DNA of 64,000 nt from Bacteroidota bacterium (GTDB taxonomy: Bacteria > Bacteroidota > Bacteroidia > Chitinophagales > Chitinophagaceae), in assembly GCA_030706735.1 (NCBI GenBank), contig JAUZNZ010000016.1, forward strand, positions 1-64,000, given 5' to 3'. Positions 43,650 to 53,790 of the stretch are shown in pieces; within the stretch, counting starts at the first letter, position 1; the number at the start of each line of letters is the position of its first letter. Made by a program: the position numbers and the translations under genes. Below the pieces are notes generated by a model. The model made no database searches, was not told where the DNA came from, and saw only the letters and a program-made list of their open reading frames with translations.

Positions 43650-46600
43650 CGTATCAGCGTTACATTTCCATTAAGCGCGATGACCTGCGCATTGTCGCAG
43701 ACGACTTCCACCATATAGACGTACACATCCACCGGTGAAGGCTTGCCGTTGAAGGTACCGTCCCAGCCGTCGGAGGCCGAATTGGCCGGGAAGTCCCTCC
43801 GCTCGAATACCATCTGGCCCCAGCGGTTGAATACCCGCATGGACCGGATATTATATATGCTGCGCCCTCGTGGGTAAAAGGCATCGTTCACGCCGTCCCC
43901 ATTCGGTGAGAAGGTATTCGGCAGGAAATAATTATTGCTGTTGCAGATCGTTACGACCTCGATGCTGTCCGTGCTCACGCAGTTATTGCTGTCGGTTACC
44001 GTCACGGTATACGCTGTTTTGAAAATGGGCGAAGCGATCGGGTTGGCGCAGTCCGTACAGCTCAGATTTGAAGGAGGCGTCCAGGACCAGGTTACGACAT
44101 TCGGGCCGTAGGTCATCGGCAGCGTAACGGGGAATCCCACCGGCGTGGTGATCTGCGCCGGACCCTTGATCACAGGCAGGGGATAGACCGTAAAGGTTTT
44201 TGACGTCGTATCGCTGCAACCGAAGGCGACGGAGGTCTTCAGTCTCACCGTGTAGGTGCCTGGCCGCGCGTAGACGTTTTGCGGATCCTGGAGCGAGGAA
44301 CCCTGCCCGTCGCCGAAGTTCCAGCCCCAGATGACCGAATCCACTTCGGGGATCAGCAGGCTACCCTGAAATTGGAGAGGCCCCGTCGCACAGAAAGGAT
44401 TGATGACGGTGAAGGCCGGGTGCGGCGTCTGCCAGACCCTGACGGTGTCCACATAGTTCTCTGCGCAATTGTCTTTTGTCTTTACGGCCAGGGTCACGAG
44501 CAATTTGCCATCCGTCGAATAATAGTGGGAAGGGTCGGGCAACGTGCTTGTCGTACCGTCCCCGAAATCCCAGGTCTTGCTGATGATGGAATCGTTGGTG
44601 ATCGTGACGTCCTGAAAGTTCACCCTGCCGCTATCGCAAAAGGCGTGCTGGTCCATGGTGAAGAAGGGGGTGGCGCCCAACACCGTGATCACGCTGGGGC
44701 CCGAGAACCCCACGATGCAACCGGTCGAGTCGGTGATGAAGACCTGCGGACCGTAGGTACCGGGGCCCTTGTAGAAATGGGTCAGCGCGGTGAGGGCCGA
44801 AGAGTCTTGCTTCCCGTCCCCGAATTGCAGGGTTCGCCGGGTAAATCCCGGCGGAACCACGATGAAATCGGTGGCTATCGAGTCGCAGGCCTTCAGCGGG
44901 CTATAGCTGAACTGCGTAGTGGTATAGGGATTCAGGACGAAGATGCGCCGCGTCGCGGAATCCAGGCAGCCGCCCGGACCACGCAGGATCAGCCTGGCAT
45001 AGAAGGTGTCATAACTATTATAGAAATGAAAGGTATTGGGCAGGGTGGAGGTGGTGCCGTCCCCGAAATCCCAATACAGCGAATCATAATACTGGCCGTT
45101 CGGAATAAAGGTCGTTTGCAGGGGTGGGCAGATCGTCGTGGAATCCTTAATGGTGAAGGCGGCGATCGGCGGCTGGATCCTGATGTAATTACTTCGGGTA
45201 AAAGAATCCACACATCCCGCCCGGTCGGTCACGGTCAGGGTAATGGAGTACTTCTGCGGGCTATAGGCAAAAGAGTGAACGGGGAAGACATCGGTCGATG
45301 TGCCGCCATCGCCGAAATTCCACAAGGCCGTCAGGTTATATCCGATGGAGGCGAAGGTAAAGGGCAAGGGCTCATTGGGGCAGTAGAAGGTATCGTTCGC
45401 AAAAAAGTTCACGATGGGCGAAGTGATCTGCACGGTATCGGTCGACTGATAGGTGCCCGTGCACCCGCTATCGTCCTGTACCGTCAGGGTGACCGCATAG
45501 AATCCCGTATCCGCATAGGAATGGGAAAAGACGGGCCCTGGCTGCGATTCCACCGTCCCGTCCCCGAAATTCCAGCTGTGCAATACGATCGGGAAATTGC
45601 CATTATACGGCACCGATTGGTCGGTGAAGACGAGCGGGCCGTTCTTGCAGGCGCCTTTACCGGCCGGGACGAACTTCGCGGCCGGACCGGTCACGAGGAG
45701 ATAGGAGGTCGCCGACGTATCCAGGCAGCCATTGACATCCCGGATAATGAGGGTCAGCGAATAATTGCCGGTATCGGCGAGCTGATCGGTATAGGAGCCG
45801 TCGGAAGCCACGAACGGATTACCCGCTCCAACCTGCCAGAGATAGTTGGCCGTTAGTTTGGCATCCGTGAGGTCGGCGAAAAGAGTGAACTTCTCCAGTT
45901 TGCACACCCTTGTCTTCGGCGTCGTAAAGGATGCCTGTAAATGGGCAAGGGAAACGGTTTGGATATAGATGTCGGTGCAGGTACCGTCTGTAACGGTTAG
46001 GGATGCGTTATAGGAGGTGTTGAAGTTGGGATAGATATGAGAAACGGGCAGGATCGGTCCGGGCAGTACGCCGGAGTTGCTGCCGTCGCCGAAGTCCCAA
46101 ATATACGTGATCGGCTTGGACGGGTCGAGGACGGACGAGTCCCTGAAATTGACCAGGTATTTATTCTTGCAATCCGTTGTATAAGCGAACGCGGCAATGG
46201 GGGCATTGACATGCACCAGGCTGGTCACCGAGTCCGTCTGTGCGCACCCGTTATTCTCGATAGTAAGGCTAATGGTCTGGTAACCGGTGTCGCTGTACAT
46301 GTGATGCACCGTCGCACTGTCCTTGGCCGTGCTGCCGTCCCCGAATTTCCAGGTCCATTGGTCCGCCGGCTTCGAAGGAGTGGAGAAAGTGACGAAGGAA
46401 TGAGGACAGACCTCGCCCGTCGCGGGACTGACCACGATCACCGGTTTGGTCGGGGTCCCGATATTGACCACCCCGGGGAAGTTCGTCGTAGATGTGCACC
46501 CGTCGGTGGTGGTCAGGGTCAGCTTGATATCGTAGGTACCGGTTGACGCATAATTGAAGCTCGGAGTCGGAGAATTGGAGGTCGATGGGGTGGCACCGGT

Positions 46601-48034
46601 TGCCGTCCAGCTATACGAGGTGACCCCGTCCACCGACGTGATGTCCAGCGTCGGACTGAAGGTATAGCCAAGGGGCCCCGTGCAACCTCCTGTCGGTCCA
46701 TTCGTCATGGTGACGGTGGGGCCGGCAATCGTAATGAAATGGGTCTTCGTGACTGTTCCCGAACAGCCGACTGCATCCGTCACCGTGAGCTTGACGTCGA
46801 AATTTCCCGATGTGGCATAGGTGTGCGTAGGGTTTTGTAAGGTGGAAACCGGGCTGCCGTCCCCGAAGTCCCATTGATACGTATTTGCACCGGGCGTGCT
46901 TTGATCCTGGAAATTGACTGCAAAAGGCGCCTTGCAGGTGGTCGTCTTGGTCGCCGTAAAGTCGGCCACCGGGCTGTTGATGATCTTGATATTCTTGTTT
47001 ACCGAGTCGATGCAGGCCGGATAACTGTTCACGACCTGGACGTTGTAGGTGCCGGCCGCTGAATACGTATGCAGGGGATTGGGCAGTACGTATCCCGAGC
47101 CGTCGCCGAAGGTCCAGGTGGATGTCTGGGGCGCAGGCTGCGAACCATTTTGAAACAAGATGGCTGTGCCCACGCAGGCACTGTCGGGCGCGGTGATGGC
47201 GGGGTTGATCGCCGGAAAGGTAATGGTCTTTTTGGTGGTCTGGCTGCAGCCCAGGTCGCTGTTGGCAGTCAGGTTGACGGTATAGCTGATGCCGGACGGA
47301 TAGGTGGTCGAGGGATTGGCGGCATTGGACAGGCTCCCGTTGCCCAGGTCCCAGCTATAGGATAGGTTGCCTGGTCCCGAGGTCTGGTTGTCGAAGGTGA
47401 GATTGAAAGGCGCACTGCATGAGTTGGAGGTTTGCGACCAGGCAAAGTCGGCCTGTACGCCCTGCACCAGGCGGATAAAACGTGAGGCGCTGGCGGAATT
47501 CGAACATCCCTGGGTATTGGTCACCTTCAGGGTGACGGTATAGTAGCCGGGCTGCGTATAGGTATTGACGGGATTCGGCTGGTTGCTGGTATTGCCATCC
47601 CCGAAATTCCAGGCCCATTGATCGATCGCACCCAGGCCGGGAGTCGAGAGGTCCGTGAACTGGACGGCGGCCGGCGCGCAGGCCAGGTTGAGGTTGGCCT
47701 TGAAGTTGGTGGTGGGGAAAGGATAGACCGTTATATAATCCGTTTTCTTGATCGAACTGGCGCCGTTGCCGTTCTTTACGATCAGCGTGATCGAGTAGGT
47801 CCCGGGGCTGGAATACACGGTGCTGGGGTTCTGGGAGCTGGATATCTGGCCATTGCCGAGGTCCCAGGTCCAGGCGGTGGGATTGCCCGTTGAGTTATCA
47901 TGAAAGCTTACGCTCAGCGGTCCGCAACCCGCAACGGTATTTGCGGAGAAATCCGCCACCGGGGCCTGCGCCTTCACGCCAAGGGTAAGGATCATGCAGA
48001 GGAAGCCGAGAAGTAATCGTGGTTTTCGGGTCAA
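43646..48034 (-). CDS. T9SS type B surface protein with about fifteen PKD domains
   Basis: About 1462 residues. Start TTG 48034 gives a textbook signal peptide (TRKPRLLLGFLCMILTLGVK, then AQ). The longer ATG at 48100 is unlikely because a TAnnTTTG element lies within its first codons. The mature protein is nearly all PKD domains, each with a WxFGDG or WDLGNG turn (WAWNFGDGN, YQWDFGDGS, LYWDFGDGT, WGWNFGDGQ). The C-terminus is the gliding motility-associated type B sorting domain: YFLPNTFSPNGDGVNDAFYP ... VFNRWGQMVFE ... NVTLIR. It is probably a long, rigid surface stalk or adhesin, coupled to its own PorP/SprF protein. Confidence 0.9.
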   Translation of the reverse strand: MTRKPRLLLGFLCMILTLGVKAQAPVADFSANTVAGCGPLSVSFHDNSTGNPTAWTWDLGNGQISSSQNPSTVYSSPGTYSITLIVKNGNGASSIKKTDYITVYPFPTTNFKANLNLACAPAAVQFTDLSTPGLGAIDQWAWNFGDGNTSNQPNPVNTYTQPGYYTVTLKVTNTQGCSNSASASRFIRLVQGVQADFAWSQTSNSCSAPFNLTFDNQTSGPGNLSYSWDLGNGSLSNAANPSTTYPSGISYTVNLTANSDLGCSQTTKKTITFPAINPAITAPDSACVGTAILFQNGSQPAPQTSTWTFGDGSGYVLPNPLHTYSAAGTYNVQVVNSYPACIDSVNKNIKIINSPVADFTATKTTTCKAPFAVNFQDQSTPGANTYQWDFGDGSPVSTLQNPTHTYATSGNFDVKLTVTDAVGCSGTVTKTHFITIAGPTVTMTNGPTGGCTGPLGYTFSPTLDITSVDGVTSYSWTATGATPSTSNSPTPSFNYASTGTYDIKLTLTTTDGCTSTTNFPGVVNIGTPTKPVIVVSPATGEVCPHSFVTFSTPSKPADQWTWKFGDGSTAKDSATVHHMYSDTGYQTISLTIENNGCAQTDSVTSLVHVNAPIAAFAYTTDCKNKYLVNFRDSSVLDPSKPITYIWDFGDGSNSGVLPGPILPVSHIYPNFNTSYNASLTVTDGTCTDIYIQTVSLAHLQASFTTPKTRVCKLEKFTLFADLTDAKLTANYLWQVGAGNPFVASDGSYTDQLADTGNYSLTLIIRDVNGCLDTSATSYLLVTGPAAKFVPAGKGACKNGPLVFTDQSVPYNGNFPIVLHSWNFGDGTVESQPGPVFSHSYADTGFYAVTLTVQDDSGCTGTYQSTDTVQITSPIVNFFANDTFYCPNEPLPFTFASIGYNLTALWNFGDGGTSTDVFPVHSFAYSPQKYSITLTVTDRAGCVDSFTRSNYIRIQPPIAAFTIKDSTTICPPLQTTFIPNGQYYDSLYWDFGDGTTSTLPNTFHFYNSYDTFYARLILRGPGGCLDSATRRIFVLNPYTTTQFSYSPLKACDSIATDFIVVPPGFTRRTLQFGDGKQDSSALTALTHFYKGPGTYGPQVFITDSTGCIVGFSGPSVITVLGATPFFTMDQHAFCDSGRVNFQDVTITNDSIISKTWDFGDGTTSTLPDPSHYYSTDGKLLVTLAVKTKDNCAENYVDTVRVWQTPHPAFTVINPFCATGPLQFQGSLLIPEVDSVIWGWNFGDGQGSSLQDPQNVYARPGTYTVRLKTSVAFGCSDTTSKTFTVYPLPVIKGPAQITTPVGFPVTLPMTYGPNVVTWSWTPPSNLSCTDCANPIASPIFKTAYTVTVTDSNNCVSTDSIEVVTICNSNNYFLPNTFSPNGDGVNDAFYPRGRSIYNIRSMRVFNRWGQMVFERRDFPANSASDGWDGTFNGKPSPVDVYVYMVEVVCDNAQVIALNGNVTLIR

Positions 48035-48059
48035 CGATTCGAGTTTGAACGATTCAAAA

Positions 48060-48067
48060 CAAAAATA
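48060..48067 (-). promoter_or_regulatory. Candidate -7 element for the PKD protein
   Basis: The minus strand reads TATTTTTG, an exact TAnnTTTG match, 25 bases upstream of TTG 48034 and inside the longer open frame. It supports the shorter start. Confidence 0.55.
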
Positions 48068-48141
48068 ATACTTTCCGGCGATTGCTATCGGCCGGCTCAC
48101 TACGGCAGGCGGGGTGAGTCTCCGGGGCTCTTAAAAGGCGG

Positions 48142-48561
48142 TCACTGTTGTTGAAGCTGCAGAATATTGGATGTGCTATACACGCTATCGGAAGAATTGG
48201 CTACTACAAAATTCGTATAGCTGTCTGTAATATGCCAGGTCTCGTTCAGGTTTCGTAACGGCAGGGGCGCGCCCGGAAAATTGGAAACGATCGTTCTTGC
48301 GTTGATGTCCGCTTTCCAGGTTCCCTGAATGGAAATACTGTTTCGGGTACCGGCGACGGTACCATTCGCGTCAAATTTGAATAGATAACCGGAAAAAGAG
48401 GCCGTTATGTCGCTGTCGTTCTGCAGGTATTCCTGTACATACCACTGCCCGGCAGTAACCGCTTTTACTAATGCATTTTGCTCCTGCTGCTGGATGTATT
48501 TCTTACAGGAGAAACTGTGCAAGGCGAAGACCAATAAGACCGCAATAGATACGCGCTTCAT
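48142..48561 (-). CDS. Small putative lipoprotein
   Basis: 139 residues. The N-terminus ends in a lipobox-like FSCKKY after a hydrophobic core (VSIAVLLVFALHS). The rest is a compact beta-rich domain with WYVQEYLQNDSDIT, FKFDANGTVAG and IQGTWKADI, resembling the lipocalin-like small lipoproteins common in Bacteroidota. It starts 15 bases after the M32 peptidase gene and probably shares its transcript. No function is assigned. Confidence 0.75.
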   Translation of the reverse strand: MKRVSIAVLLVFALHSFSCKKYIQQQEQNALVKAVTAGQWYVQEYLQNDSDITASFSGYLFKFDANGTVAGTRNSISIQGTWKADINARTIVSNFPGAPLPLRNLNETWHITDSYTNFVVANSSDSVYSTSNILQLQQQ

Positions 48562-48576
48562 GGTACTGGATTTAAC

Positions 48577-50091
48577 TCAAATTTTGTAAATATTATTGTA
48601 TTTATCAAGCAAATAGGCCAAAAAGTGTTGAATATTAAGGGTTTCGCCGGTCGCGCGTTGGCATAATTCCTCGCTATTGTATTGACGCCCATACTGATGG
48701 ATATGCCCCCGCAGCCAGCCCAATAAAAGGCTCGTATCCCCCCTTAAAACCGCCTCCGGGAGCCCCCTTTCCTCCTTTTCGGCAACGGCGTACAATTGGG
48801 CGGCGTAAAAGCTGCCGAGGCTATAGGTCGGGAAATAGCCGAAACTGCCATGGCTCCAGTGCACGTCCTGCAGGCATCCGTGCTTGTCGTCGGTCACCCT
48901 GACGCCCAGGTACTGCGCATATTGCTCATTCCAGTAGCCCGGAAGTTCGTGCACCGGCATCGAGCCTTCGATCAGCCTCTTCTCCAGTTCATACCGGATC
49001 ATCACGTGAAAGTGATAGGAGACTTCGTCCGCTTCCGTCCGGATCAGCGAGGGGCCCACCTTATTGATGCCGCGGTAAAATTGTTCGAGCGATACCTTGC
49101 TCAGCTGGCCCGGGAAGGTCTTCTGCAGGAGGGGATACTGGTATTGCCACCAGGCATGGCTCCTGCCCACATTGTTCTCCCAAAGGCGGGATTGCGACTC
49201 ATGAATGCTCAGGGAGGCGTATTCTCCCAGCGGAAGGCCATAGTAGGCTTCGGGCAAACCCTGTTCGTACAAGGCATGTCCTGCCTCATGAATGCAGCTC
49301 CAGGTCATGTGCCCCAAGTCGTTCTCGTCGATGCGCGTCGTAATGCGCACGTCGTTCCGTGAAAAGCTCGTCGTGAAAGGATGTTCGGAGAGATCCTGCC
49401 TCCCTGCCTGCAGGTCGAAGCCCATTTGCCGGATCAATCCCATGCCGAATTCCCATTGCTGCTGCCGGGGATAATGCTGATGAAGGAAAGAGTTGTCCAC
49501 GATTTCCGGGGACGCCGCGATCCGGTCGAGTAATTCCTTCAGCGGTTGCCTAACTTCGTCGAATACCCTGTCCAGGAGCGACACCGTGCACGCTCTTTCG
49601 AACTCGTCGAGCAACGCGTCATAAGGATGCCCGGCGTATCCCGCGAGATCGGCCTCCTGCCGCTTCAATTCCACCAGCTTTGCCAGGTCGTCCCCGAACA
49701 GCGCGAAGGAGTTCACCTGCCTGCTCTTGATCCAGGCGTGCCAGCAGCGCGAGGTGGTCTCGCTTAACAAGCGCACGAATTCAGGACTGAATTTTTTTTG
49801 CTTCGTATAGTCTTCGAGGCTGAGCGTGACATTTCTTTTTTCTTCCGGACCGAGGTCGTTGCGATCGTTGAGGTCGTTAAGCAGCGCGCCGAGGCGCGCG
49901 GAAACCAGCCATTCATGGCTGGTTTCAGATAGCGTGGCTATCTGCTGCCCGCGGGCAGCCGCGCCCTTCGCAGGCAGATACGTCTCCTGATCCCATTGCA
50001 ACACCGCCAATGCATTCTTGATGTCGGCGATCTTGCGCATGTATCTCACATATTCTTCATACAACTCTTTCGAAGACCTTGTTAATACCAT
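48577..50091 (-). CDS. Carboxypeptidase M32
   Basis: 504 residues, the usual length for the family. The zinc-binding motif is SCIHEAGHALYEQG (HExxH), preceded by DVRITTRI and followed by HESQSRLWENNVG, all diagnostic for M32 metallocarboxypeptidases. It is a cytosolic enzyme removing C-terminal residues from peptides. The start (MVLTRSSKELYEEYVRYM) is conventional. The divergent plus-strand gene starts about 104 bases upstream. Confidence 0.95.
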   Translation of the reverse strand: MVLTRSSKELYEEYVRYMRKIADIKNALAVLQWDQETYLPAKGAAARGQQIATLSETSHEWLVSARLGALLNDLNDRNDLGPEEKRNVTLSLEDYTKQKKFSPEFVRLLSETTSRCWHAWIKSRQVNSFALFGDDLAKLVELKRQEADLAGYAGHPYDALLDEFERACTVSLLDRVFDEVRQPLKELLDRIAASPEIVDNSFLHQHYPRQQQWEFGMGLIRQMGFDLQAGRQDLSEHPFTTSFSRNDVRITTRIDENDLGHMTWSCIHEAGHALYEQGLPEAYYGLPLGEYASLSIHESQSRLWENNVGRSHAWWQYQYPLLQKTFPGQLSKVSLEQFYRGINKVGPSLIRTEADEVSYHFHVMIRYELEKRLIEGSMPVHELPGYWNEQYAQYLGVRVTDDKHGCLQDVHWSHGSFGYFPTYSLGSFYAAQLYAVAEKEERGLPEAVLRGDTSLLLGWLRGHIHQYGRQYNSEELCQRATGETLNIQHFLAYLLDKYNNIYKI

Positions 50092-50195
50092 TTTAACAAA
50101 TTTTCTTTCCCGAATTTCTCCAACTATTCCGAAATTATGTGCTTTTTACAGAGGATTTTCAGGACTTGGGACTTTTATTGTAATATTTTTAGGGT

Positions 50196-52625
50196 ATGAA
50201 TAATTATCGTTTAACGATCTTGCTGGCGGCAGGTTTTGCATTTCCTCTCTCTCTGTGCGCTCAAAAGATCGATTCCATGATGACTGTCTACGCCGAATCG
50301 TATCCGCAGGAGAAGGTCTATGTTCAGTTCGACAAGAAAATATACAGCCCCGGCGAAACGATATGGTACAAGGCGTATTTATTCACCGGCGCCGACCCTT
50401 CCCTGATCAGCAAGAATTTCTATTCCGAGCTTTCCGACGGACAGGGCAATATCCTGCAACGTCGCGTCGCACCCATCCTCGAGTCGACCACCGCCGGCAA
50501 TTTCGATCTGCCTCAGAACCTGAAAAGCGGGCATGTTCACTTTCGGGCCTATTCCACCTGGATGACGAATTTCGACACGGCATTCTATTTCGAAAAAGAC
50601 ATCCGCATATACAGCAAGGCCGACTCCGGCTCCGCCGGCGCACCCGTCCGGCAGGATGTGCGTCTGCAATTCTTTCCCGAGGGCGGCGATCTCGTTGCCG
50701 GGATCGAGAGTCTCGTCGCCTTCAAGGCCAATGATCAATATGGCTTGCCCGTCAACGTCAAAGGCTCCATACAGGAGGCGTCGGGGAAGGAACTCCTTGC
50801 CTTCGCCCCGGAACACGATGGCATGGGCAAGTTCCTCCTGACGCCGGACAAGGGCGATTCCCTGATAGCGGTCTGGAAGGACCCGCTGGGGATAGAGCAC
50901 CGAACGCCTCTGCCTGCCGTCCAGGCCGTGGGCGCGGTCCTGCGTGCCGTCAACGCCAGGCAGAAGGTGCTCTTTTCCGTGGCGCGGTCCACGGAAGGCG
51001 GTACGGCGAACAAACATTTCACGATCATCGCGCATATGCACCAGCACCTGGTCTATAAGGCCAGGATCAATCTGCAGGACAATTTCATGAGCGGAGGCAC
51101 CATCCCCACCTCGCAGCTGCCTACCGGCGTATTGCAGCTTACCGTATTCAACGAGAACAACGAGCCGGTGGCGGAAAGGGTCGTGCTGGTGAACAATCAT
51201 GACTACGGTTTTTCGCCTTCGTTCGAGATCCTGCTGAAGAACGTCGGTAAGCGCGGGCGCAACAATATCGTGGTCGACGTACCCGACACGCTCCGCTCAA
51301 ATCTCTCCTTGTCTGTGACCGATGCGGAGGCCGACGGCAATTTGCCCGGTGACGACAATATCATTTCCCATTTATTGCTCACGGGCGATCTCCGCGGCAA
51401 TGTGCACAATCCCTACTATTATTTTTCCAATACCTCGGACAGCGTCGCCGCACATCTCGATCTCGTCATGCTGACCCATGGCTGGCGTCGCTTCAAATGG
51501 GACCAGCTCGCCAGGGGCAAAGCGCCGGTCATCCGCAATCCCGAACAAAACTTCCTGACCCTGCGCGTGGACGTGCTGGGCGTGGATCCCTACAAGATCA
51601 ATAAGGAGGAATCGTTGAACGTCATTCTCCGCAAAAAGGATTCCAGCACCCAGATGCTGCAGGTGCCCCATGTGACGGGCGGGAAGTTCGGCCTGGGCGG
51701 CCTGCTGTTCTACGATACGGCCAGGGCCTATTATATGTTCAACGTCAACCATCAGCTTTCCAACGAGGCGGCCATCACGTTCAACAACGGATTGCTCAGG
51801 GGTGCGAAACAGGCGCGGCCCCTCACCGAAGCGCATGATTGGTGGACCTCGGAAGACTCCGCCTTCTTCCGGAAGAATAAGATCATTGCCGACGAGATCG
51901 CCCGCGTCAGGCCCCTCGAAGAAAAGAAGATCAAGACCCTGGAAGCCGTCACGGTCCGGGCGCGGGAGAGGACGGACAAGGAAAAGCTCGATGAAAAATA
52001 TACCTCGGGCCTGTTCAGCGGAGGCGATGCCCAGGTATTCGACCTGAACAACGACCCTTATGCCGTCAGCATGGTCGATATCTTCTCCTATTTGCAGGGC
52101 AAGGTGGCCGGCTTACAGATCGTGACCGGGCAGGGCCCGGGCGGCGCCCCATCGCTGACCTGGCGGGGCTCCACGCCTTCCCTCTATCTGAATGAAATGC
52201 AGGTGGACGCCACCCAGCTGCAATCCACGCCGGTCTCGGACATCGCCATGGTCAAGGTATTCCGGCCGGGGACCTCGGTGGGGATCGGGGGAGGCGGGGG
52301 CGGCAGCATTGCCGTGTATACCAAGAAGGGGAGCGAACAGCACAGGGACGACCCGAATTTCAAGGGGCTCGATCACACGCTGATCCTCGGCTATTCCCCG
52401 GTTAGGGAATTCTATTCCCCGAACTATGATCTGCAAAATGCGCCCGTTGAACAGGAGGACCTTCGTTCTACCCTCTACTGGCGACCCTTCGTCCTCACCG
52501 ACCGGGACAGCAGGAAAATCGAGATCCATTTTTACAATAACGACATCAGCAGGAGGATCCGGATCGTGTTGGAGGGCATCAATGAGGAAGGCAAGCTTTG
52601 CCACCTGGAAAAGCTCCTGCAATAG
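50196..52625 (+). CDS. MG2-like plus TonB-dependent-receptor plug domain protein, no barrel
   Basis: 809 residues. A signal peptide (LLAAGFAFPLSLCAQ) is followed by an alpha-2-macroglobulin MG2-like domain (VYVQFDKKIYSPGETIWYKA) and other Ig-like strands. The C-terminal half contains a TonB-receptor plug (YLQGKVAGLQIVTGQG, LTWRGSTPSLYLNEMQV, IGGGGGGSIAVYTKKG) but no outer-membrane barrel afterwards. Such barrel-less proteins are known in Bacteroidota; the plug may act as a periplasmic binding module. Function is inferred from domains only. Confidence 0.85.
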   Translation: MNNYRLTILLAAGFAFPLSLCAQKIDSMMTVYAESYPQEKVYVQFDKKIYSPGETIWYKAYLFTGADPSLISKNFYSELSDGQGNILQRRVAPILESTTAGNFDLPQNLKSGHVHFRAYSTWMTNFDTAFYFEKDIRIYSKADSGSAGAPVRQDVRLQFFPEGGDLVAGIESLVAFKANDQYGLPVNVKGSIQEASGKELLAFAPEHDGMGKFLLTPDKGDSLIAVWKDPLGIEHRTPLPAVQAVGAVLRAVNARQKVLFSVARSTEGGTANKHFTIIAHMHQHLVYKARINLQDNFMSGGTIPTSQLPTGVLQLTVFNENNEPVAERVVLVNNHDYGFSPSFEILLKNVGKRGRNNIVVDVPDTLRSNLSLSVTDAEADGNLPGDDNIISHLLLTGDLRGNVHNPYYYFSNTSDSVAAHLDLVMLTHGWRRFKWDQLARGKAPVIRNPEQNFLTLRVDVLGVDPYKINKEESLNVILRKKDSSTQMLQVPHVTGGKFGLGGLLFYDTARAYYMFNVNHQLSNEAAITFNNGLLRGAKQARPLTEAHDWWTSEDSAFFRKNKIIADEIARVRPLEEKKIKTLEAVTVRARERTDKEKLDEKYTSGLFSGGDAQVFDLNNDPYAVSMVDIFSYLQGKVAGLQIVTGQGPGGAPSLTWRGSTPSLYLNEMQVDATQLQSTPVSDIAMVKVFRPGTSVGIGGGGGGSIAVYTKKGSEQHRDDPNFKGLDHTLILGYSPVREFYSPNYDLQNAPVEQEDLRSTLYWRPFVLTDRDSRKIEIHFYNNDISRRIRIVLEGINEEGKLCHLEKLLQ

Positions 52626-52637
52626 GGCCTCTTGGTC

Positions 52638-52645
52638 TATATTTG
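52638..52645 (+). promoter_or_regulatory. Candidate -7 element for the Nif3-like gene
   Basis: TATATTTG, an exact TAnnTTTG match, 15 bases upstream of the ATG at 52661. Confidence 0.5.
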
Positions 52646-52660
52646 CCTTAAACCGTCTTC

Positions 52661-53755
52661 ATGCAGATCGCTACCGTCCTTTCGCACCTGGAATCGATCG
52701 CGCCACTGTCTTACCAGGAGAGCTACGACAATGCCGGATTGCTTACCGGCCAGCCCGACTGGGAATGCAAAGGCATCCTGACGACGCTGGATACCACCGA
52801 AGCCGTGGTCAGCGAGGCGGCCGCAAACGGATGCAATCTGATCGTCTCCCACCATCCCCTCATTTTCAGCGGCCTGAAAAAGATCACCGGGGCAAACTAC
52901 GTGGAGAAGGCGGTGATCTCCGCCATCCGGCAGGATATGGCCATTTACGCCATCCATACCAACCTCGATCATGTGCCGGGCGGCGTTAATGGCCGGATGG
53001 CGGAATGCCTGGGGCTGGTGAATACGCGGCCGCTGCTGCCCCTTGAGCGGGTGTTGCGGAAATTGATCTGCTTTGTGCCCACGGCCAACCTGGAACAGGT
53101 CCGCCAGGCGATCTTTGCCGCCGGCGCAGGACATATCGGGCACTATAGCGAATGCAGCTGGGCAGTCGAAGGAAGGGGAACTTTCCTCGGAGGCGCGGAT
53201 ACCCGCCCCTTCGTCGGGAAGCCGGGTCTTCGGCACGAAGAACCCGAAATGAGGCTCGAGGTCATCCTGCCTGCCTGGCAGTCGGGCCGGATCCTCCGGG
53301 CCATGATCGCGGCGCATCCGTATGAAGAGGTCGCCTATGATCTGGTCGACCTCGCCAATCCCCATCCCTCCGTGGGGGCAGGACTGGTTGGCGAGCTGCC
53401 CGAAGCCCTGGACGAGCGGGCATTCCTCGACCGGCTCAAGACGGTGTTCAGGACGCCGGTCATTCGCCATACCCCGCTGTCGGGCAGGCCGGTCAAGACC
53501 TGCGCCCTTTGCGGCGGAGCAGGCAGTTCATTAATTTCCAACGCTTTACGGGCGAATGTCGATTTCTACATCACGGCCGACGTCAAATACCATGAATTTT
53601 TCGACGCCAATGACCGGCTGGTGATCGCCGACATCGGTCATTATGAAAGCGAGCAATATACGATCGATCTGCTATTTGATCTTTTAAGGGAAAAATTCCC
53701 TAACTTTGCCGTCCTTAAATCGGCAATAGCCACCAACCCGGTCAATTACTACTGA
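52661..53755 (+). CDS. Nif3-like dinuclear metal centre protein (DUF34)
   Basis: 364 residues, the three-part form with a PII-like central insertion. Metal ligands appear in LIVSHHPLIFSGLKKI, IHTNLDHVPGGVNGRMA and ADIGHYESEQYTIDLL. These proteins form toroidal hexamers; proposed activities include hydrolysis of phosphorylated metabolites, but no reaction is agreed. It is often misnamed GTP cyclohydrolase type 2. Confidence 0.93.
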   Translation: MQIATVLSHLESIAPLSYQESYDNAGLLTGQPDWECKGILTTLDTTEAVVSEAAANGCNLIVSHHPLIFSGLKKITGANYVEKAVISAIRQDMAIYAIHTNLDHVPGGVNGRMAECLGLVNTRPLLPLERVLRKLICFVPTANLEQVRQAIFAAGAGHIGHYSECSWAVEGRGTFLGGADTRPFVGKPGLRHEEPEMRLEVILPAWQSGRILRAMIAAHPYEEVAYDLVDLANPHPSVGAGLVGELPEALDERAFLDRLKTVFRTPVIRHTPLSGRPVKTCALCGGAGSSLISNALRANVDFYITADVKYHEFFDANDRLVIADIGHYESEQYTIDLLFDLLREKFPNFAVLKSAIATNPVNYY

Positions 53756-53790
53756 GCCGCGGAAAACGGGCGCTGCCAATAATATAAACT

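Noticed and set aside
44279-45856. 525-codon plus-strand frame opposite the large PKD protein
   Set aside because: Antisense to a continuous PKD array; composition is Arg/Gly/Glu-rich shadow sequence without motifs.
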